From: CAVXHQ01 sp963761735
GTDB lineage: Bacteria; Pseudomonadota; Alphaproteobacteria; Rhodobacterales; Rhodobacteraceae
Length of the DNA stretch: 64,000 nucleotides
Direction of reading: 5' to 3'
NCBI GenBank assembly: GCA_963761735.1
Contig: CAVXHQ010000005.1
Location: 372,001-436,000, forward strand
In this document: one piece after another, positions 24,478-33,517 of the stretch
How positions within the stretch are numbered: the stretch's first letter is position 1
Layout: each line of letters starts with the position of its first letter
Notes under the pieces: generated by a model
Told to the model about the DNA's origin: nothing
What the model saw: only the letters and a program-made list of their open reading frames with translations
Database searches by the model: none
Position numbers and translations under genes: made by a program

Positions 24478-25151
24478 CCCGCGATCCGCACGGAAACGGG
24501 CGCGTGGCGACGGGCGGCGCGCCGCTGTCCCGCGCCCGGCTGGCGATGATCATGGCGCACGGACGCGGTGGCACGCCCGAGGATATGATGAGTCTGGCGG
24601 ACCACCTCGGCCTGCCAGACATCGCCGTTCGTGCGCCCGAGGCCGGGGGAAACTCGTGGTGGCCGGACAGCTTCCTGGCGCCTCTGGCGCGGAATGAGCC
24701 GGGGCTTTCCTCGGCGTTGGGTGTCGTCGGCAAGATCGCCGACGACCTGAAGCGAGAGGGGTTCGGACCGGAGCGCATCGTCGTGCTCGGGTTCAGTCAG
24801 GGTGCGTGCCTCGCGCTCGAATACGCCGCCCGCGCCGGAACGCCGTTTGCCTGTGTGGCAGGTCTGTCGGGCGGGCTGGTCGGCACGCAGGATGGCAGCG
24901 GCAGGCCCGAGCGGGCGCTGTACGATCAAATCGACAAACGTTTCGACTATGAGGGTCGGCTGGACGGCACGCCGGTCTTTCTGGGATGCCATGAACGCGA
25001 TCCCCACATCCCGCTCGCCCGCGTCCGGACGAGCGAGGAAGTGCTGGGCGATCTGGGCGCAAGCCTTACGACGCGGATCTTCCCCGGGGCGGGTCATGGT
25101 ATTGTCGCAGAGGAAATCAGCGCACTGCGCACCATCCTCAACACGCGATGA
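24474..25151 (+). CDS. Alpha/beta hydrolase, carboxylesterase/phospholipase type (MhqD-like)
   Basis: A 225-residue hydrolase with the nucleophile elbow GFSQGA, catalytic Asp in GCHERDPHIPL and His in PGAGHGI. It matches the small esterases that sit beside MhqO-type dioxygenases. It overlaps the dioxygenase gene by four bases. In Bacillus this pair belongs to the MhqR regulon for 2-methylhydroquinone resistance; here the partner regulator is LysR-type instead. Substrate is not known. Confidence 0.87.
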   Translation: MTRDPHGNGRVATGGAPLSRARLAMIMAHGRGGTPEDMMSLADHLGLPDIAVRAPEAGGNSWWPDSFLAPLARNEPGLSSALGVVGKIADDLKREGFGPERIVVLGFSQGACLALEYAARAGTPFACVAGLSGGLVGTQDGSGRPERALYDQIDKRFDYEGRLDGTPVFLGCHERDPHIPLARVRTSEEVLGDLGASLTTRIFPGAGHGIVAEEISALRTILNTR

Positions 25152-25188
25152 CCGCAGGTCCGGTGCCGTCCGGCAGCAGGCGGCGCTG

Positions 25189-25800
25189 TCAGATCACGAC
25201 CGTCCCGGCGGACAGGTGTCCCCGCGCCATCAGATGCCCCAGAGCGCGCGCCAATGAGCGCGCGTCGTCCAGTGCATCGTGTTCGGCCAACGATGCGGAG
25301 CCGACACCGAAATAGGCCGCGATCCGTCCGCTGTTGGTGGATTTTATATCGGCCTCGGGCATTCCGGCCCGGTGAAAGACGCCCTTGAGGTTACCGAACC
25401 GTCGTGGGCCGATCGGCGGGGCGATGCCGCGCAGAAAACAACTGATCCCCAGAGCGAACAGCTCGTCCTTGCCCCAGGACCAGAACCCGGCACCTTGCGA
25501 GAAGTCGTCGAGGCGCCGCAGGGCCGTGCCGAGATCGACGGCGTTTCTGGCAAGGTCCTCGGTCGAGATGCCGGTCAGGTCGGTGAAATACGGATCGAGC
25601 CGACAGGGCGCGCCGCTGCGATCCTCGGGTGTCACATAAATCTTCGTCTCGTCGACGATCCGCGCGCCATCGTCGAGGTCGAGGAGGACGGCACCGATCT
25701 GGACCACGATAGGGTCCGGGTCGTCGTGGGCCGACCACAGGCGTCCCATGGCGCCCTCTTTCGTCAGATATTCGCAGTCGAAGACGACAATTCGGGACAC
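25189..25800 (-). CDS. DEDDh 3'-5' exonuclease-like protein
   Basis: A 203-residue protein with the RNase T / DnaQ fold. Motif ExoI is VVFDCEYL (D-x-E), ExoII is in the GFWSWGKDELFALG region and ExoIII is EHDALDDARSLA (H and D). All four metal-binding acids and the catalytic His are visible. The GTG at 25800 is chosen because AAGGAG lies nine bases upstream; a TTG two codons earlier is less likely. It stands alone between the quinone operon and the sialic acid locus, converging with the esterase gene. Substrate could be RNA or DNA. Confidence 0.85.
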   Translation of the reverse strand: MSRIVVFDCEYLTKEGAMGRLWSAHDDPDPIVVQIGAVLLDLDDGARIVDETKIYVTPEDRSGAPCRLDPYFTDLTGISTEDLARNAVDLGTALRRLDDFSQGAGFWSWGKDELFALGISCFLRGIAPPIGPRRFGNLKGVFHRAGMPEADIKSTNSGRIAAYFGVGSASLAEHDALDDARSLARALGHLMARGHLSAGTVVI

Positions 25801-25893
25801 TCGCAATCACTCCTTGTTACCGGGGGGCATTTCTCACACTTCGGGCGGCGATGTCGGCGGCGCGCTGCGTGGCGGCCGCCGCATCGGCAAGGA

Positions 25894-26811
25894 TCAGGAC
25901 CAGCATGAAGGTTCCTGTCGAAGATGGGCGGCAAGCGCGCCGATCAGCGGGCCGTCGTGACCGAGTTGTGCGGCGGTGATGCGCGGGCGGAACAATTCGG
26001 GCTCGTCGCCGAGGGCGGTGCGCGTGCGGTCGATATATCCCGGTGCCAGGCCGATACTGCCGCCGATGGCCACGGTATCGAGGCCGAGGATCGTCGTGAG
26101 ATCGCCGATGAGGGCCGCGACAGCACTGGCCGATGTGGCGACGATCCGTGTCGCCCAGGTCTGGCCTTCGGATGCGGCGGCGAACACGGCGCGGGCGTCA
26201 CAGCCCGGGTGACCGGCGGCAGCGGCGGCAGCGGCGATACCGCGCCCGCCCGCGATGCTCTCGACCGTCGCCAAGCGGCCGCTGCCGCACGGGCCGCTGG
26301 CATACCGGCTCGATACGAAGCCGACGTGCCCGGCGAGGCCGCTGGCGCTGGCAAGCAGCCGTTTGCCGATCACGAGGCCGCCGCCGACGCCGGTAGACAC
26401 GGTAAGGTAGGCGAAGCTGTCGCTGCCGCTGCCCGCGCCGAACAGTCCTTCGGCATAGGCGGCGGCGGCGGCGTCGTTCAGGCAGGTCGCGACCCCGAGT
26501 CGGCGGGTCAGCCCCCGATCCAGTGGAAAGTCCCGGATCGCCGACAGGGTGCCGCGGTTGACGGCGTGCCAGACGCCCGCGCCGTCCACACGTCCCGCAA
26601 CGGCGACACCCAGCGGCGCCCCGTCGGTGTGGCCAAGACGGTCCAGCAGGTCGGAAATGGCCCGGATCTGCGCCTCGGGGTCGGCGGCCGGATCGGTGGG
26701 GGCCAGAAGTCGACGGGCAACCGCGCCACCTTCGATGCGGGCGGCGGCGATCTTCGTGCCCCCCAGATCGGCGGCAAAGCCGGTGAGGGCGCTGCGCGAC
26801 AGGTCGGTCAT
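25894..26811 (-). CDS. nanK: N-acetylmannosamine kinase-like ROK kinase
   Basis: A 305-residue ROK-family sugar kinase. It has the phosphate-binding DLGGTK (residues 15-20), a sugar-binding NDAAAAAYAEGLFG region with the catalytic-Asp neighbourhood, and STGVGGGLVIG. The zinc loop is reduced: after GHVGFVSSRYASG it reads PCGSGRLATVES instead of the usual CxCGxxGCxE, so structural zinc may be absent. In sialic acid use it makes ManNAc-6-P from ManNAc. Its ATG overlaps the true stop of nanE (TGATG). Because nanE is frameshifted, the two genes run together into a single 563-codon frame, which should not be read as a genuine fusion. Confidence 0.85.
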   Translation of the reverse strand: MTDLSRSALTGFAADLGGTKIAAARIEGGAVARRLLAPTDPAADPEAQIRAISDLLDRLGHTDGAPLGVAVAGRVDGAGVWHAVNRGTLSAIRDFPLDRGLTRRLGVATCLNDAAAAAYAEGLFGAGSGSDSFAYLTVSTGVGGGLVIGKRLLASASGLAGHVGFVSSRYASGPCGSGRLATVESIAGGRGIAAAAAAAGHPGCDARAVFAAASEGQTWATRIVATSASAVAALIGDLTTILGLDTVAIGGSIGLAPGYIDRTRTALGDEPELFRPRITAAQLGHDGPLIGALAAHLRQEPSCWS

Positions 26812-27501
26812 CAGCGGGCCCGGACGGCCCGCGCGACGGCGCTCTGGAACCAGCCGGTGACATGTTCCAGCCGCGTCAGTGCGGTGCCGACGGTGACCGC
26901 GTCCGCCCCTGCCGCCATTGCCGCCGCCGCAAGTTCGGGCGTGTTCACCCGGCCTTCCGCCATGACGAATTCCGCCCAGAGCGTGGAATGCGCGGATCAG
27001 ATCAAGGTCCATGCCATCGCTCCGGCCCGCCGTCTCGTCGGTATATCCCGACAGGGTTGTCCCGAGAATTCCGGCGCCCTCGGCCAGGGCCCGTTGCCCG
27101 TCCGCGAGTGACGAACAATCGGCCATCGCGCATTTGCCCGCCGCGCGGATCGCGGCAAGGATCGCCGCGGTGGTTTCCGGGCGAGGCCGGTCGGTGGCGT
27201 CATAGGCGATGATGTCGGCCCCCGCCTCGGCCAGCGCCGCAACGTCGGCCAGATATGGCGTGATGCGCACCGGGCTGTCGGTCAGATCGCGCTTGAGGAT
27301 GCCGATGATCGGCACAGTCACGTCGGCCCGCGTGGCCGCCAGATTGGCGGCCCCCTCGATCCGCAGACCGGCGGCACCGCCCGCCACCGCGGCGGCGGCC
27401 ATCGCGGCGACGATGTCGGGACGGTCCATCGGGCCGTCGTCGACCGGCTGACAGGACACGACGAGACCGCCGCGCAGTGTATCGAGAACAGACATGACCA
27501 T
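26811..27501 (-). pseudogene. nanE: N-acetylmannosamine-6-phosphate 2-epimerase, frameshifted
   Basis: A TIM-barrel epimerase of sialic acid catabolism (ManNAc-6-P to GlcNAc-6-P). It starts at 27501 or 27495, overlapping the siaM stop. LRGGLVVSCQPVDDGPM, GLRIEGAANL, PIIGILKRDL and ADIIAYDATDRPRP are all typical of NanE, as is the CAMADCSSLADG strand. Near 26975 the frame is lost. Two bases appear to be missing in GGC-G-GAATTC, and the expected EFVMAEGRVNTPELAAAAM, AGADAVTVGTALTR and HVTGWF continue in another frame to a stop at 26811. As written the C-terminal third, including part of the phosphate site, is wrong. Real loss or an assembly indel are both possible. Confidence 0.82.
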
Positions 27502-28775
27502 CAGTCCATCAGGCTTGGCAGGCCGGTCGACAGGACCGGAAAGGTGCAGACCAGGATCAGCACGACGATGGGCGGGATCAGCCACGGCAGGATCGCGCGA
27601 GCCAGCTTTTGATAGGGGATGCCCCCCACCTGCGCCACGACAAACAGAGCCATGCCCATCGGCGGTGTCAGGATCGAGATCATCAGGTTGAGCACGGTGA
27701 TGATGCCGAACTGCACCGGATCGATGCCGAAACCTGCCGCGACGGGCACCAGGATCGGCACGACGACCAGCAAGATCACCAGCGCCTCGATGAAACAGCC
27801 CAGAAGGAAGATCATCACGTTGACCGCGATCAGAAAGGTCAGCGGGCTGTCGGCGATGGACAGAAAGAACGACGCGATCTGTTGCGGTGCCTGTTCGCGC
27901 GCCATGATGAAGCTGAGCAGGCCGACGCCGGCGACGATGGTGGCGATGGAGGCGGAGGTGACGGTGGTCTCGTAGATCGAGTCCCAGAGTTTGCGCAACG
28001 TCAGCTCACGGTAAAATATCAGGTCGATCAGGATGGCGTACAGAACGGTGATCGCCGCCGCCTCGGTCGGTGAGAACAGGCCCGAAAAAATGCCGCCGAC
28101 GATCACCACCGGGGTCAGCAGCGCCGGCAGGGATTTCACGAACAGCGTGCCGATCTGGCCCGGCGTGCTGCGGACGTCGCGCGGATAGTCGCGCTTGCGG
28201 GCGATGAACCACACCATCACCATCAGCGCCACGGCACAGAGGAATCCCGGAATGATCCCGCCCAGAAACAGCTTGCCGATGGAGACGTTGGCGATGACGC
28301 CGTACAGCACCATGGTGATCGACGGCGGCACCAGCGGGCCGATCATCGACGAGGCGGCGGTGACGGCACCGGCGAACTCGTCGTCATAGCCAGCCTCGCG
28401 CATCGCCTCGATCTCCATCTTACCCAGACCGCCTGCGTCGGCCAGCGCCGAGCCGGACATGCCGGAAAAGAACAGCGAGGCCAGCACGTTCACATGGCCA
28501 AGGCCGCCGGTGACGTGCCCCACGAGGCTGCGGGCAAAGCCGAAGAGGTGGTTGGTGATACCGGCGGAGTTGAGCACGCCCGCGGCGAGGATGAACAGCG
28601 GCACCGCCAGCAGCGGAAAGCTGTTCAGGCCGTCGACCATCCGCTGCGTGGCAAAGCTCAGCCCCATGCCGGTGTAGTAGAAATAGCCCATCGAGACGAA
28701 GATCATGGCGATGCCGATGGGCACGCCGATCAGCACGAAGACGAGCCAGAGGATACCAACGGTTGCAAGGATCAT
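27501..28775 (-). CDS. siaM: TRAP transporter large membrane subunit (DctM type), sialic acid locus
   Basis: A 424-residue DctM-family protein with about twelve hydrophobic segments. Typical motifs are FPLLAVPLFILAAGVLNSAGI, FFSGMSGSALADAGGLG, SSMIGPLVPPSI and a C-terminal LTPPMGMALFVVAQVGG. It forms the ion-coupled channel, driven by the sodium gradient in known sialic acid TRAPs, and works with the small subunit and the periplasmic binding protein. The ATG at 28775 overlaps the siaQ stop. The reading frame is intact. Confidence 0.9.
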   Translation of the reverse strand: MILATVGILWLVFVLIGVPIGIAMIFVSMGYFYYTGMGLSFATQRMVDGLNSFPLLAVPLFILAAGVLNSAGITNHLFGFARSLVGHVTGGLGHVNVLASLFFSGMSGSALADAGGLGKMEIEAMREAGYDDEFAGAVTAASSMIGPLVPPSITMVLYGVIANVSIGKLFLGGIIPGFLCAVALMVMVWFIARKRDYPRDVRSTPGQIGTLFVKSLPALLTPVVIVGGIFSGLFSPTEAAAITVLYAILIDLIFYRELTLRKLWDSIYETTVTSASIATIVAGVGLLSFIMAREQAPQQIASFFLSIADSPLTFLIAVNVMIFLLGCFIEALVILLVVVPILVPVAAGFGIDPVQFGIITVLNLMISILTPPMGMALFVVAQVGGIPYQKLARAILPWLIPPIVVLILVCTFPVLSTGLPSLMD

Positions 28776-29251
28776 AGCGACGGCTCCCGCGAGACGGACA
28801 CGTCCCGGCGGCTGAACAGGCGGCGCACGATACGTTGGAAGATGAGAATGAAGCCGACCAGCGCCGATGCATAAAGCAGCGCGTCGGTGGTGGGCAGGGT
28901 GACGGTGATGTTGTTCCACGTCCGCAGAACGGTGTTGTACCCGATCCAGATCAGGTGGCCCACGATACCGAGGAACACGATGTCGATGAGGGTATACAGG
29001 AGCCGCCGCGCGCCTTCGGGCAGCATCTCGGCCAGGAATGCCATCTTGAGCTGACCGTCCTGACGTTCGACCTCGGCGATGCCGATGAACGCCATCCAGA
29101 CCCAGAGCCAGCGCGCCAACTCTTCGGTCCAGACGGGGCCGCGAAATATCGGCGTGCGGCCGAAGACCTGGATCAGCACGACCCCGATCAGCGCGATGAA
29201 GAAAACCGACGCGATGATCCCCTCGATGCTGTATCTTCCCGAAAATTTCAT
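28772..29251 (-). CDS. siaQ: TRAP transporter small membrane subunit (DctQ type)
   Basis: A 159-residue protein starting at 29251 (MKFSGRYSIEG) with four membrane helices. The DctQ signature WTEELARWLWVWMAFIGIAEV is near the middle of the protein. It joins the large subunit in the inner membrane and overlaps its gene by four bases. A longer in-frame upstream start has no ribosome site. Intact. Confidence 0.88.
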   Translation of the reverse strand: MKFSGRYSIEGIIASVFFIALIGVVLIQVFGRTPIFRGPVWTEELARWLWVWMAFIGIAEVERQDGQLKMAFLAEMLPEGARRLLYTLIDIVFLGIVGHLIWIGYNTVLRTWNNITVTLPTTDALLYASALVGFILIFQRIVRRLFSRRDVSVSREPSL

Positions 29252-29311
29252 GTTCGCCCCTCCCGACACACGGTTTCGACCTGCGGACACGAATGCCCGC
29301 AGGTCCGTCTG

Positions 29312-30275
29312 TTAATCGCCGCGCACGCGGGCGATGGCGCCTTCCCCGAACTCTTCCTCGAGCGTGTCGTAGTAGGGCTGCATCGCTGCGCGGAACGGCG
29401 CGAGGTCGGGCCGGGTGATCACCAGCCCACGGCCTTCGAAGGTGGCGATCAGATCTGCCTCGGCCTGAACCGTCGCGGCGTCGTTCAACTCGCCACCGGC
29501 CTGTACGGCCTCGTCGATCCAGCCTTTTTCCTCGTCGCTGAGGCTCGTCCACAGATCGTTCGAGATCTGCACCGCCGACGAGGCGACGAAGTGGTTGGTG
29601 ATGGCGACATGGCTCTGCACTTCGTAGAATTTCATCGCCTCGATGGTCGGCAGCGGGTTTTCTTGTGCATCGACCTGATTGGTTTGCAGCGCGAGATAGA
29701 CCTCTGCGAAGGCAACAGGTGCGGCCGTGGCACCGACGTTTTCGGCGTAGGCGATCAGGAACGGCACATTCGGGGTGCGCACGCGCAGGCCGGCCATATC
29801 GTCTATGGACTGAATGGCTTGGTTCGCGGTTGTCTGGCGGGTGCCGTAATACCACACGTCGAGCAGGTGAACGCCGTTTTCCTCGAACTTCACCGACATC
29901 TCCTGGCCCCAGTCGCCCGCGATGACCTCTTCGAGGTGGGCGAAATCGTCGACAACATAGGGCGCGCCGATCAGGTTCAGTTCGGGAATGATATAGCTCA
30001 TGTCCGGATAGCCGGTGATGACCATGTCCAGCTCGCCCGCCTGAAGCTGGGCGACCATCGCCTTGAAATCACCCAAGGTCGAGGAGGGGAACAGGTTCAC
30101 GGTCAGCTCGCCGCCCGATATTTCCTCGAGACGCGCCGCGAATTCCTGAGCGCCCGCATAGACGTTCGAGCTTTTCGTTGTCCTGAAGACCGAATGTCAG
30201 TTCACGTTGGGCCATGGCCGGGGCGGCCAATGCCATGGACGCCGCACAGGCGAGAAATGTGGTCGTGAGTTTCAT
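29312..30275 (-). pseudogene. siaP: TRAP transporter sialic-acid-type binding protein, frameshifted
   Basis: A periplasmic DctP-family solute receptor. The ATG at 30275 follows AAGGAGG and opens a signal peptide (MKLTTTFLACAASMALAAPAMA) and RELTFGLQDNEK. The frame breaks near 30172: restoring two bases (AAGCTCG to AAGAGCTCG) gives KSSNVYAGAQEFAARLEEISGG and joins LTVNLFPSSTLGDFKAMVAQ. The rest is intact and typical (YYGTRQTTANQ, GLRVRTPNVPF, EVYLALQTNQVDAQENPLPT). As written the protein stops after about 68 residues. The downstream frame has its own ATG at 30100 but no signal peptide, so it could not work in the periplasm. Confidence 0.85.
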
Positions 30276-30300
30276 CGTATCCTCCTTGATTTTCGATGAG

Positions 30301-30352
30301 TGGCGGACGGGTCCGCCGGTTGTCTGTCTGGCGGACGGGTCCGCCGGGTGTC
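30301..30352. repeat. Tandem hairpin pair between the GntR gene and siaP
   Basis: A 24-base unit occurs twice in a row, at 30301-30324 and 30329-30352, with one mismatch. Each copy contains the perfect inverted repeat GGCGGACGGGTCCGCC (six paired bases around a 4-base loop). They lie in the gap between the end of the regulator gene and the siaP ribosome site, in the path of transcription. No U-run follows, so they are not typical terminators. They could stabilise the siaP message or bind a protein. Confidence 0.6.
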
Positions 30353-31094
30353 AGTGTGTGGTGCGCCCATCGTTTTTGGGCGCAAGGCGCGGCGCCGCGA
30401 GCCGCGCGCGATAGGACCGGGTCAGGTGACGATCCATGACATCGGTTGCCGTCGCGACGTTGCCATCCAGGATCGCCTGATAGATCTCGCGGTGTTCGTC
30501 ATAGGCGACCCGGTCGTAATGCAACGCATCGGGCGTCGGTGGCCGATGCGCGATCATCGTGCTGACGAACATGTCGTGGAGCGTCAGGATGACCTGGTTG
30601 CCGACGACCGTGACCAGCACCCGGTGAAAGGCGATGTCGGTCGATGCGAATTCGGCGGTGCCGACGGCGGCAAGGTTCGCCTCGAGGGCCGATTGCAGTT
30701 TCGCCAGCTGGACGTTGTCGGCGCGCTTTGCCGCCTCGCGGGCAGCCCCCATTTCGATGAACTGGCGCATCTGCTCCAGCTGCGCGCCGCTTTCGGCGTG
30801 GCCGAAAATGTCGCGGATATGATCGCCGGTGCCTCTGAGGACGCTCTGAATAGAGGGGAGCGCCGCACGGGGCCGTTTGCCCGCACCGGCGGTGGCATAG
30901 CCACGCATCTGCATCTGGGCCAGCGCCTCGCGCACCGTTGGCCGCGAGGCGGTGAAGCGCTCGCACAGGTCGCGCTCCGTCGGAAGCGGCTGCTCGGGCC
31001 GGAACTCACCCTGCCGGACATCGGCGATCAGGGCATCGGCAATCACGTCCGCCGCGCCTCGAAGGGATGTTTCACTCGCGGTTTTTTCAGGCAT
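30351..31094 (-). CDS. GntR-family (FadR-type) regulator of the sialic acid locus
   Basis: A 247-residue regulator. The N-terminal winged helix (EQPLPTERDLCERFTASRPTVREALAQMQMRGY) is followed by an all-helical FCD domain with the usual metal/ligand His and Asp residues (FASTDIAFHRVLV, DEHREIYQAI, MDRHLTRSY). It is divergent from nanA and upstream of the TRAP genes, the position of a NanR-like repressor. Sialic acid or a breakdown product would be the expected inducer. The gene is intact. Confidence 0.85.
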   Translation of the reverse strand: MPEKTASETSLRGAADVIADALIADVRQGEFRPEQPLPTERDLCERFTASRPTVREALAQMQMRGYATAGAGKRPRAALPSIQSVLRGTGDHIRDIFGHAESGAQLEQMRQFIEMGAAREAAKRADNVQLAKLQSALEANLAAVGTAEFASTDIAFHRVLVTVVGNQVILTLHDMFVSTMIAHRPPTPDALHYDRVAYDEHREIYQAILDGNVATATDVMDRHLTRSYRARLAAPRLAPKNDGRTTH

Positions 31095-31126
31095 CCAGTC
31101 TGTCTCCTTGATGTTTGGTAAGTCTG

Positions 31127-31223
31127 TATTGATATATTGTCAAACCAAAATATTATTTTAGGTTGACAATCCTTGGTTGCTGTCGTTTTTGTAAGGCTAG
31201 AAATACGGTTTAGCCTATCAATA
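31127..31223. promoter_or_regulatory. Divergent control region of regulator and nanA with inverted repeats
   Basis: The 160-base AT-rich gap between the GntR-type gene and nanA holds two inverted-repeat pairs: TTGTCAA (31137-31143) with TTGACAA (31163-31169), and TATTGATA (31127-31134) with TATCAATA (31216-31223). TTGACA at 31163 also looks like a -35 box facing nanA. They are candidate operator sites for the regulator. The stretch is clearly richer in A and T than the genes. Confidence 0.5.
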
Positions 31224-31254
31224 TGCCATATCAAAGCAAAGGGTACAGACGCCG

Positions 31255-32157
31255 ATGACCGAACGACTTAACGGTATGTATGCCGCGCTTATGACTGGCC
31301 TCGACGATACCGGCGAGTTCGACGAAGCCCGGCAAAGCGTCCTGACTGCGCATGTGCTGAAACAGGGGCTGGCCGGGCTCTATGTCGGCGGCAGCAGCGG
31401 CGAGTTCGGACTTTTGGGTGTGGACGAACTTGCGGCACAGCAGGGTGTGGTCGCGGAGTGCGCCAAAGGCAGCGGTGCGACGCTGATCGCTCATGTCGGC
31501 GTGCCGAACCTGCGCGACTCGATCCGTCTGGCGCAGAGCGCGTCGGATCTGGGGTATCACGCCCTCTCCGCCTTGCCGCCGCATTCCTATCCGTTCGGCG
31601 ACGATGAGATCGTAGCCTATTACCGCGATCTGGCCGGGGCCACCGATCTGCCGATGATCGTCTACGAGGTGCCGGTGCGCACCGGTCGCCCGATCCCGCT
31701 GGAAGCGCTGGAACGGATCCTCGATCTGCCGAACGTCGCGGGCATCAAATTCTCGTCGATCGACCTGTTCAAGTTCTCGATGCTGCGCCGCCGCCGTCCC
31801 GACAGCAGCTATTTCTTCGGCTTCGACGAGATCTATCTGTCTGCCGGTGTTCTCGGTGCGGATGGCGGCATCGGCTCGACCTACAACATCCTCGGCAAAC
31901 TTTACGTTGCACTCGACGCGGCCGTGCGCGCCGGCGATCTGGCCCGCGCACGGGAATTGCAGGATGCCAGCCAGATTTTCGTCGAGGCGCTGCTGGAAAC
32001 CGGCGTGCTGCCCGGCCTGAAGGCCGCGTTCCGCATCGGTGGCGTCGATGTCGGCCCCACGCGGGAACCGATGGCCCTGAAAATGACGGAACAGAATGCC
32101 GAGGCCCATATGCGCGCGGTACTGACACGACCCGAGATCGCCCTCTGGCTTGTCTAG
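31255..32157 (+). CDS. nanA: N-acetylneuraminate lyase (DHDPS/NAL family)
   Basis: A 300-residue class I aldolase. It has the carboxylate-binding GGSSGE at 45-50, the catalytic Tyr137 in VYEVPVRTG and the Schiff-base Lys165 in GIKFSS. GADGGIGSTYN follows further on. It would split sialic acid into N-acetylmannosamine and pyruvate. The NAL rather than DHDPS role is inferred from the locus (TRAP genes, nanE, nanK, nanM remnant). The gene is intact and is followed by the nanM remnant on the same strand. Confidence 0.88.
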   Translation: MTERLNGMYAALMTGLDDTGEFDEARQSVLTAHVLKQGLAGLYVGGSSGEFGLLGVDELAAQQGVVAECAKGSGATLIAHVGVPNLRDSIRLAQSASDLGYHALSALPPHSYPFGDDEIVAYYRDLAGATDLPMIVYEVPVRTGRPIPLEALERILDLPNVAGIKFSSIDLFKFSMLRRRRPDSSYFFGFDEIYLSAGVLGADGGIGSTYNILGKLYVALDAAVRAGDLARARELQDASQIFVEALLETGVLPGLKAAFRIGGVDVGPTREPMALKMTEQNAEAHMRAVLTRPEIALWLV

Positions 32158-32230
32158 ACCGGGCCGCGCGCCTTCGTAAATTCCCGGCATTTTTCGTCGG
32201 AAAAAACCCCGCCGGAAGAGACATCACGAT

Positions 32231-33357
32231 GTGACGACGCGCTTACATACGCGGCGGAGCGCGCCCTTATCGCAACCGCAGGCGCCGCCATGGCGTAACC
32301 TGTCGACGGGCGTCATGAACGGTATCGCCGGGCGCATCGGCGACACGCTGATCGTCGGTCTCGGCAGCGCCGGAACCGACGTCTTCGCCCTCGATCCGAA
32401 CGACGTCACCGCCGGATGGCAGACGCTCGCTGCCCGCGACGGTCCGGCCTCTTCGCAGCCCGCACCTGCGGTCTTGGGCGGCGTGCACTATGTCTTCGGC
32501 GGCTCGGGAAACGTCACGCCCGATGCGGCCTCGCCGATCGTCTTCGACACGGTAAGCCGCTGCGACGCGCAGGCCGGCGCCTTGGAAACGCTCGACACCA
32601 CAGCACCGTCGGGCCTGCCCGGCACCCGTGCCGTGACGCTGGAGGATAGCAGCATCGTCATCTTTGGCGGGGACACGACCGAGAGCGGGTCGACATCTGT
32701 CTGGCCGCTATCACGGCCCTCGGCCGCGAGATGGACCCGGACGTCTGGGACAAGGTCGCCGACACGTTCATGGGCATGGCGCCCGAAGCCGACAACCGGA
32801 ACGACGACGTCCGCGTCCATGATGCCGCCGCGAATACCCGGGGCGATCTTGGCGGGGACCCGGCGCTTCCGAATACCGGATCGACCGTCGTCGAACCCGA
32901 ACCGGGAACTTACCTGATCGTGATCGGAGAGATCGAGCCGGGCCCGCGCACGGATGCCGTCCGCACCGTGACGATCGGCCCCGACGCGACAGAGCGGTGC
33001 TGTGCCGGCACCGGAAGGCGACGTGCAAGAGGACCTTGCAGGCGCCTGTTCGGCCCTGACGGACAACGGCGTCCTCGTCGCCGGTGGCTCCAATTTCCCC
33101 GGCGCCCGTGGCGCTGCCGATGCGGGCAACCGGTATGTCCATGAATGTCTCGACAGGCACTGGACCGCAGAAACCTTTGCGCTGCAGGATGGCGCAAGGA
33201 CACAGGCAGGCGCACTGCCAGCAGGGCCGGCGTATCCGGGTCCTTCGCGGTCGATGGCGGATATCCCGTCGTCGGCGGCGAGGGCGCTGAAAGGGCCGCG
33301 CGCACGGGCGTCTTCCGCGTTCAGCGGAATGGCGAAGTATTTGCGATCGCCGGCTGA
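32231..33357 (+). pseudogene. nanM: N-acetylneuraminate mutarotase (kelch protein), multiply frameshifted
   Basis: The first frame gives WRNLSTGVMNGIAGRIGDTL, IVGLGSAGTDVFALD and HYVFGGSGNV, then SSIVIFGGDT, i.e. kelch blades of a NanM/YjhT-like mutarotase. The next part (MDPDVWDKVADTFMGMAPE, VIGEIEPGPRTDAV) is in a second frame from about 32690. VQEDLAGACSALTDNGVLVAGGSNFPG is in a third from about 33000, and the C-terminal blade (GSFAVDGGYPVVGGEGAERAAR...) needs another shift near 33230. Three shifts in one gene mean decay rather than a single sequencing slip. The signal peptide is also not obvious. Confidence 0.75.
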
Positions 33358-33517
33358 CACCGACCGGCAGACGGCGCATCCTTCCGCGCCGGCTGCCCTT
33401 GATATCGCTACCGGCCGTCGCGCATGATCCGGATCATGGTGTCGCTGACGAGACGCCGAAAGACAATTCGTCGGCCGAATGCCTGCACGACCGCCTTCAT
33501 CCAAAAAGGACCGATCC

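Noticed and set aside
25894..27585. A 563-codon NanE-NanK fusion
   Set aside because: The joining part is a frameshifted NanE C-terminus. The proper stop/start overlap (TGATG) at 26811 is visible in the correct frame.
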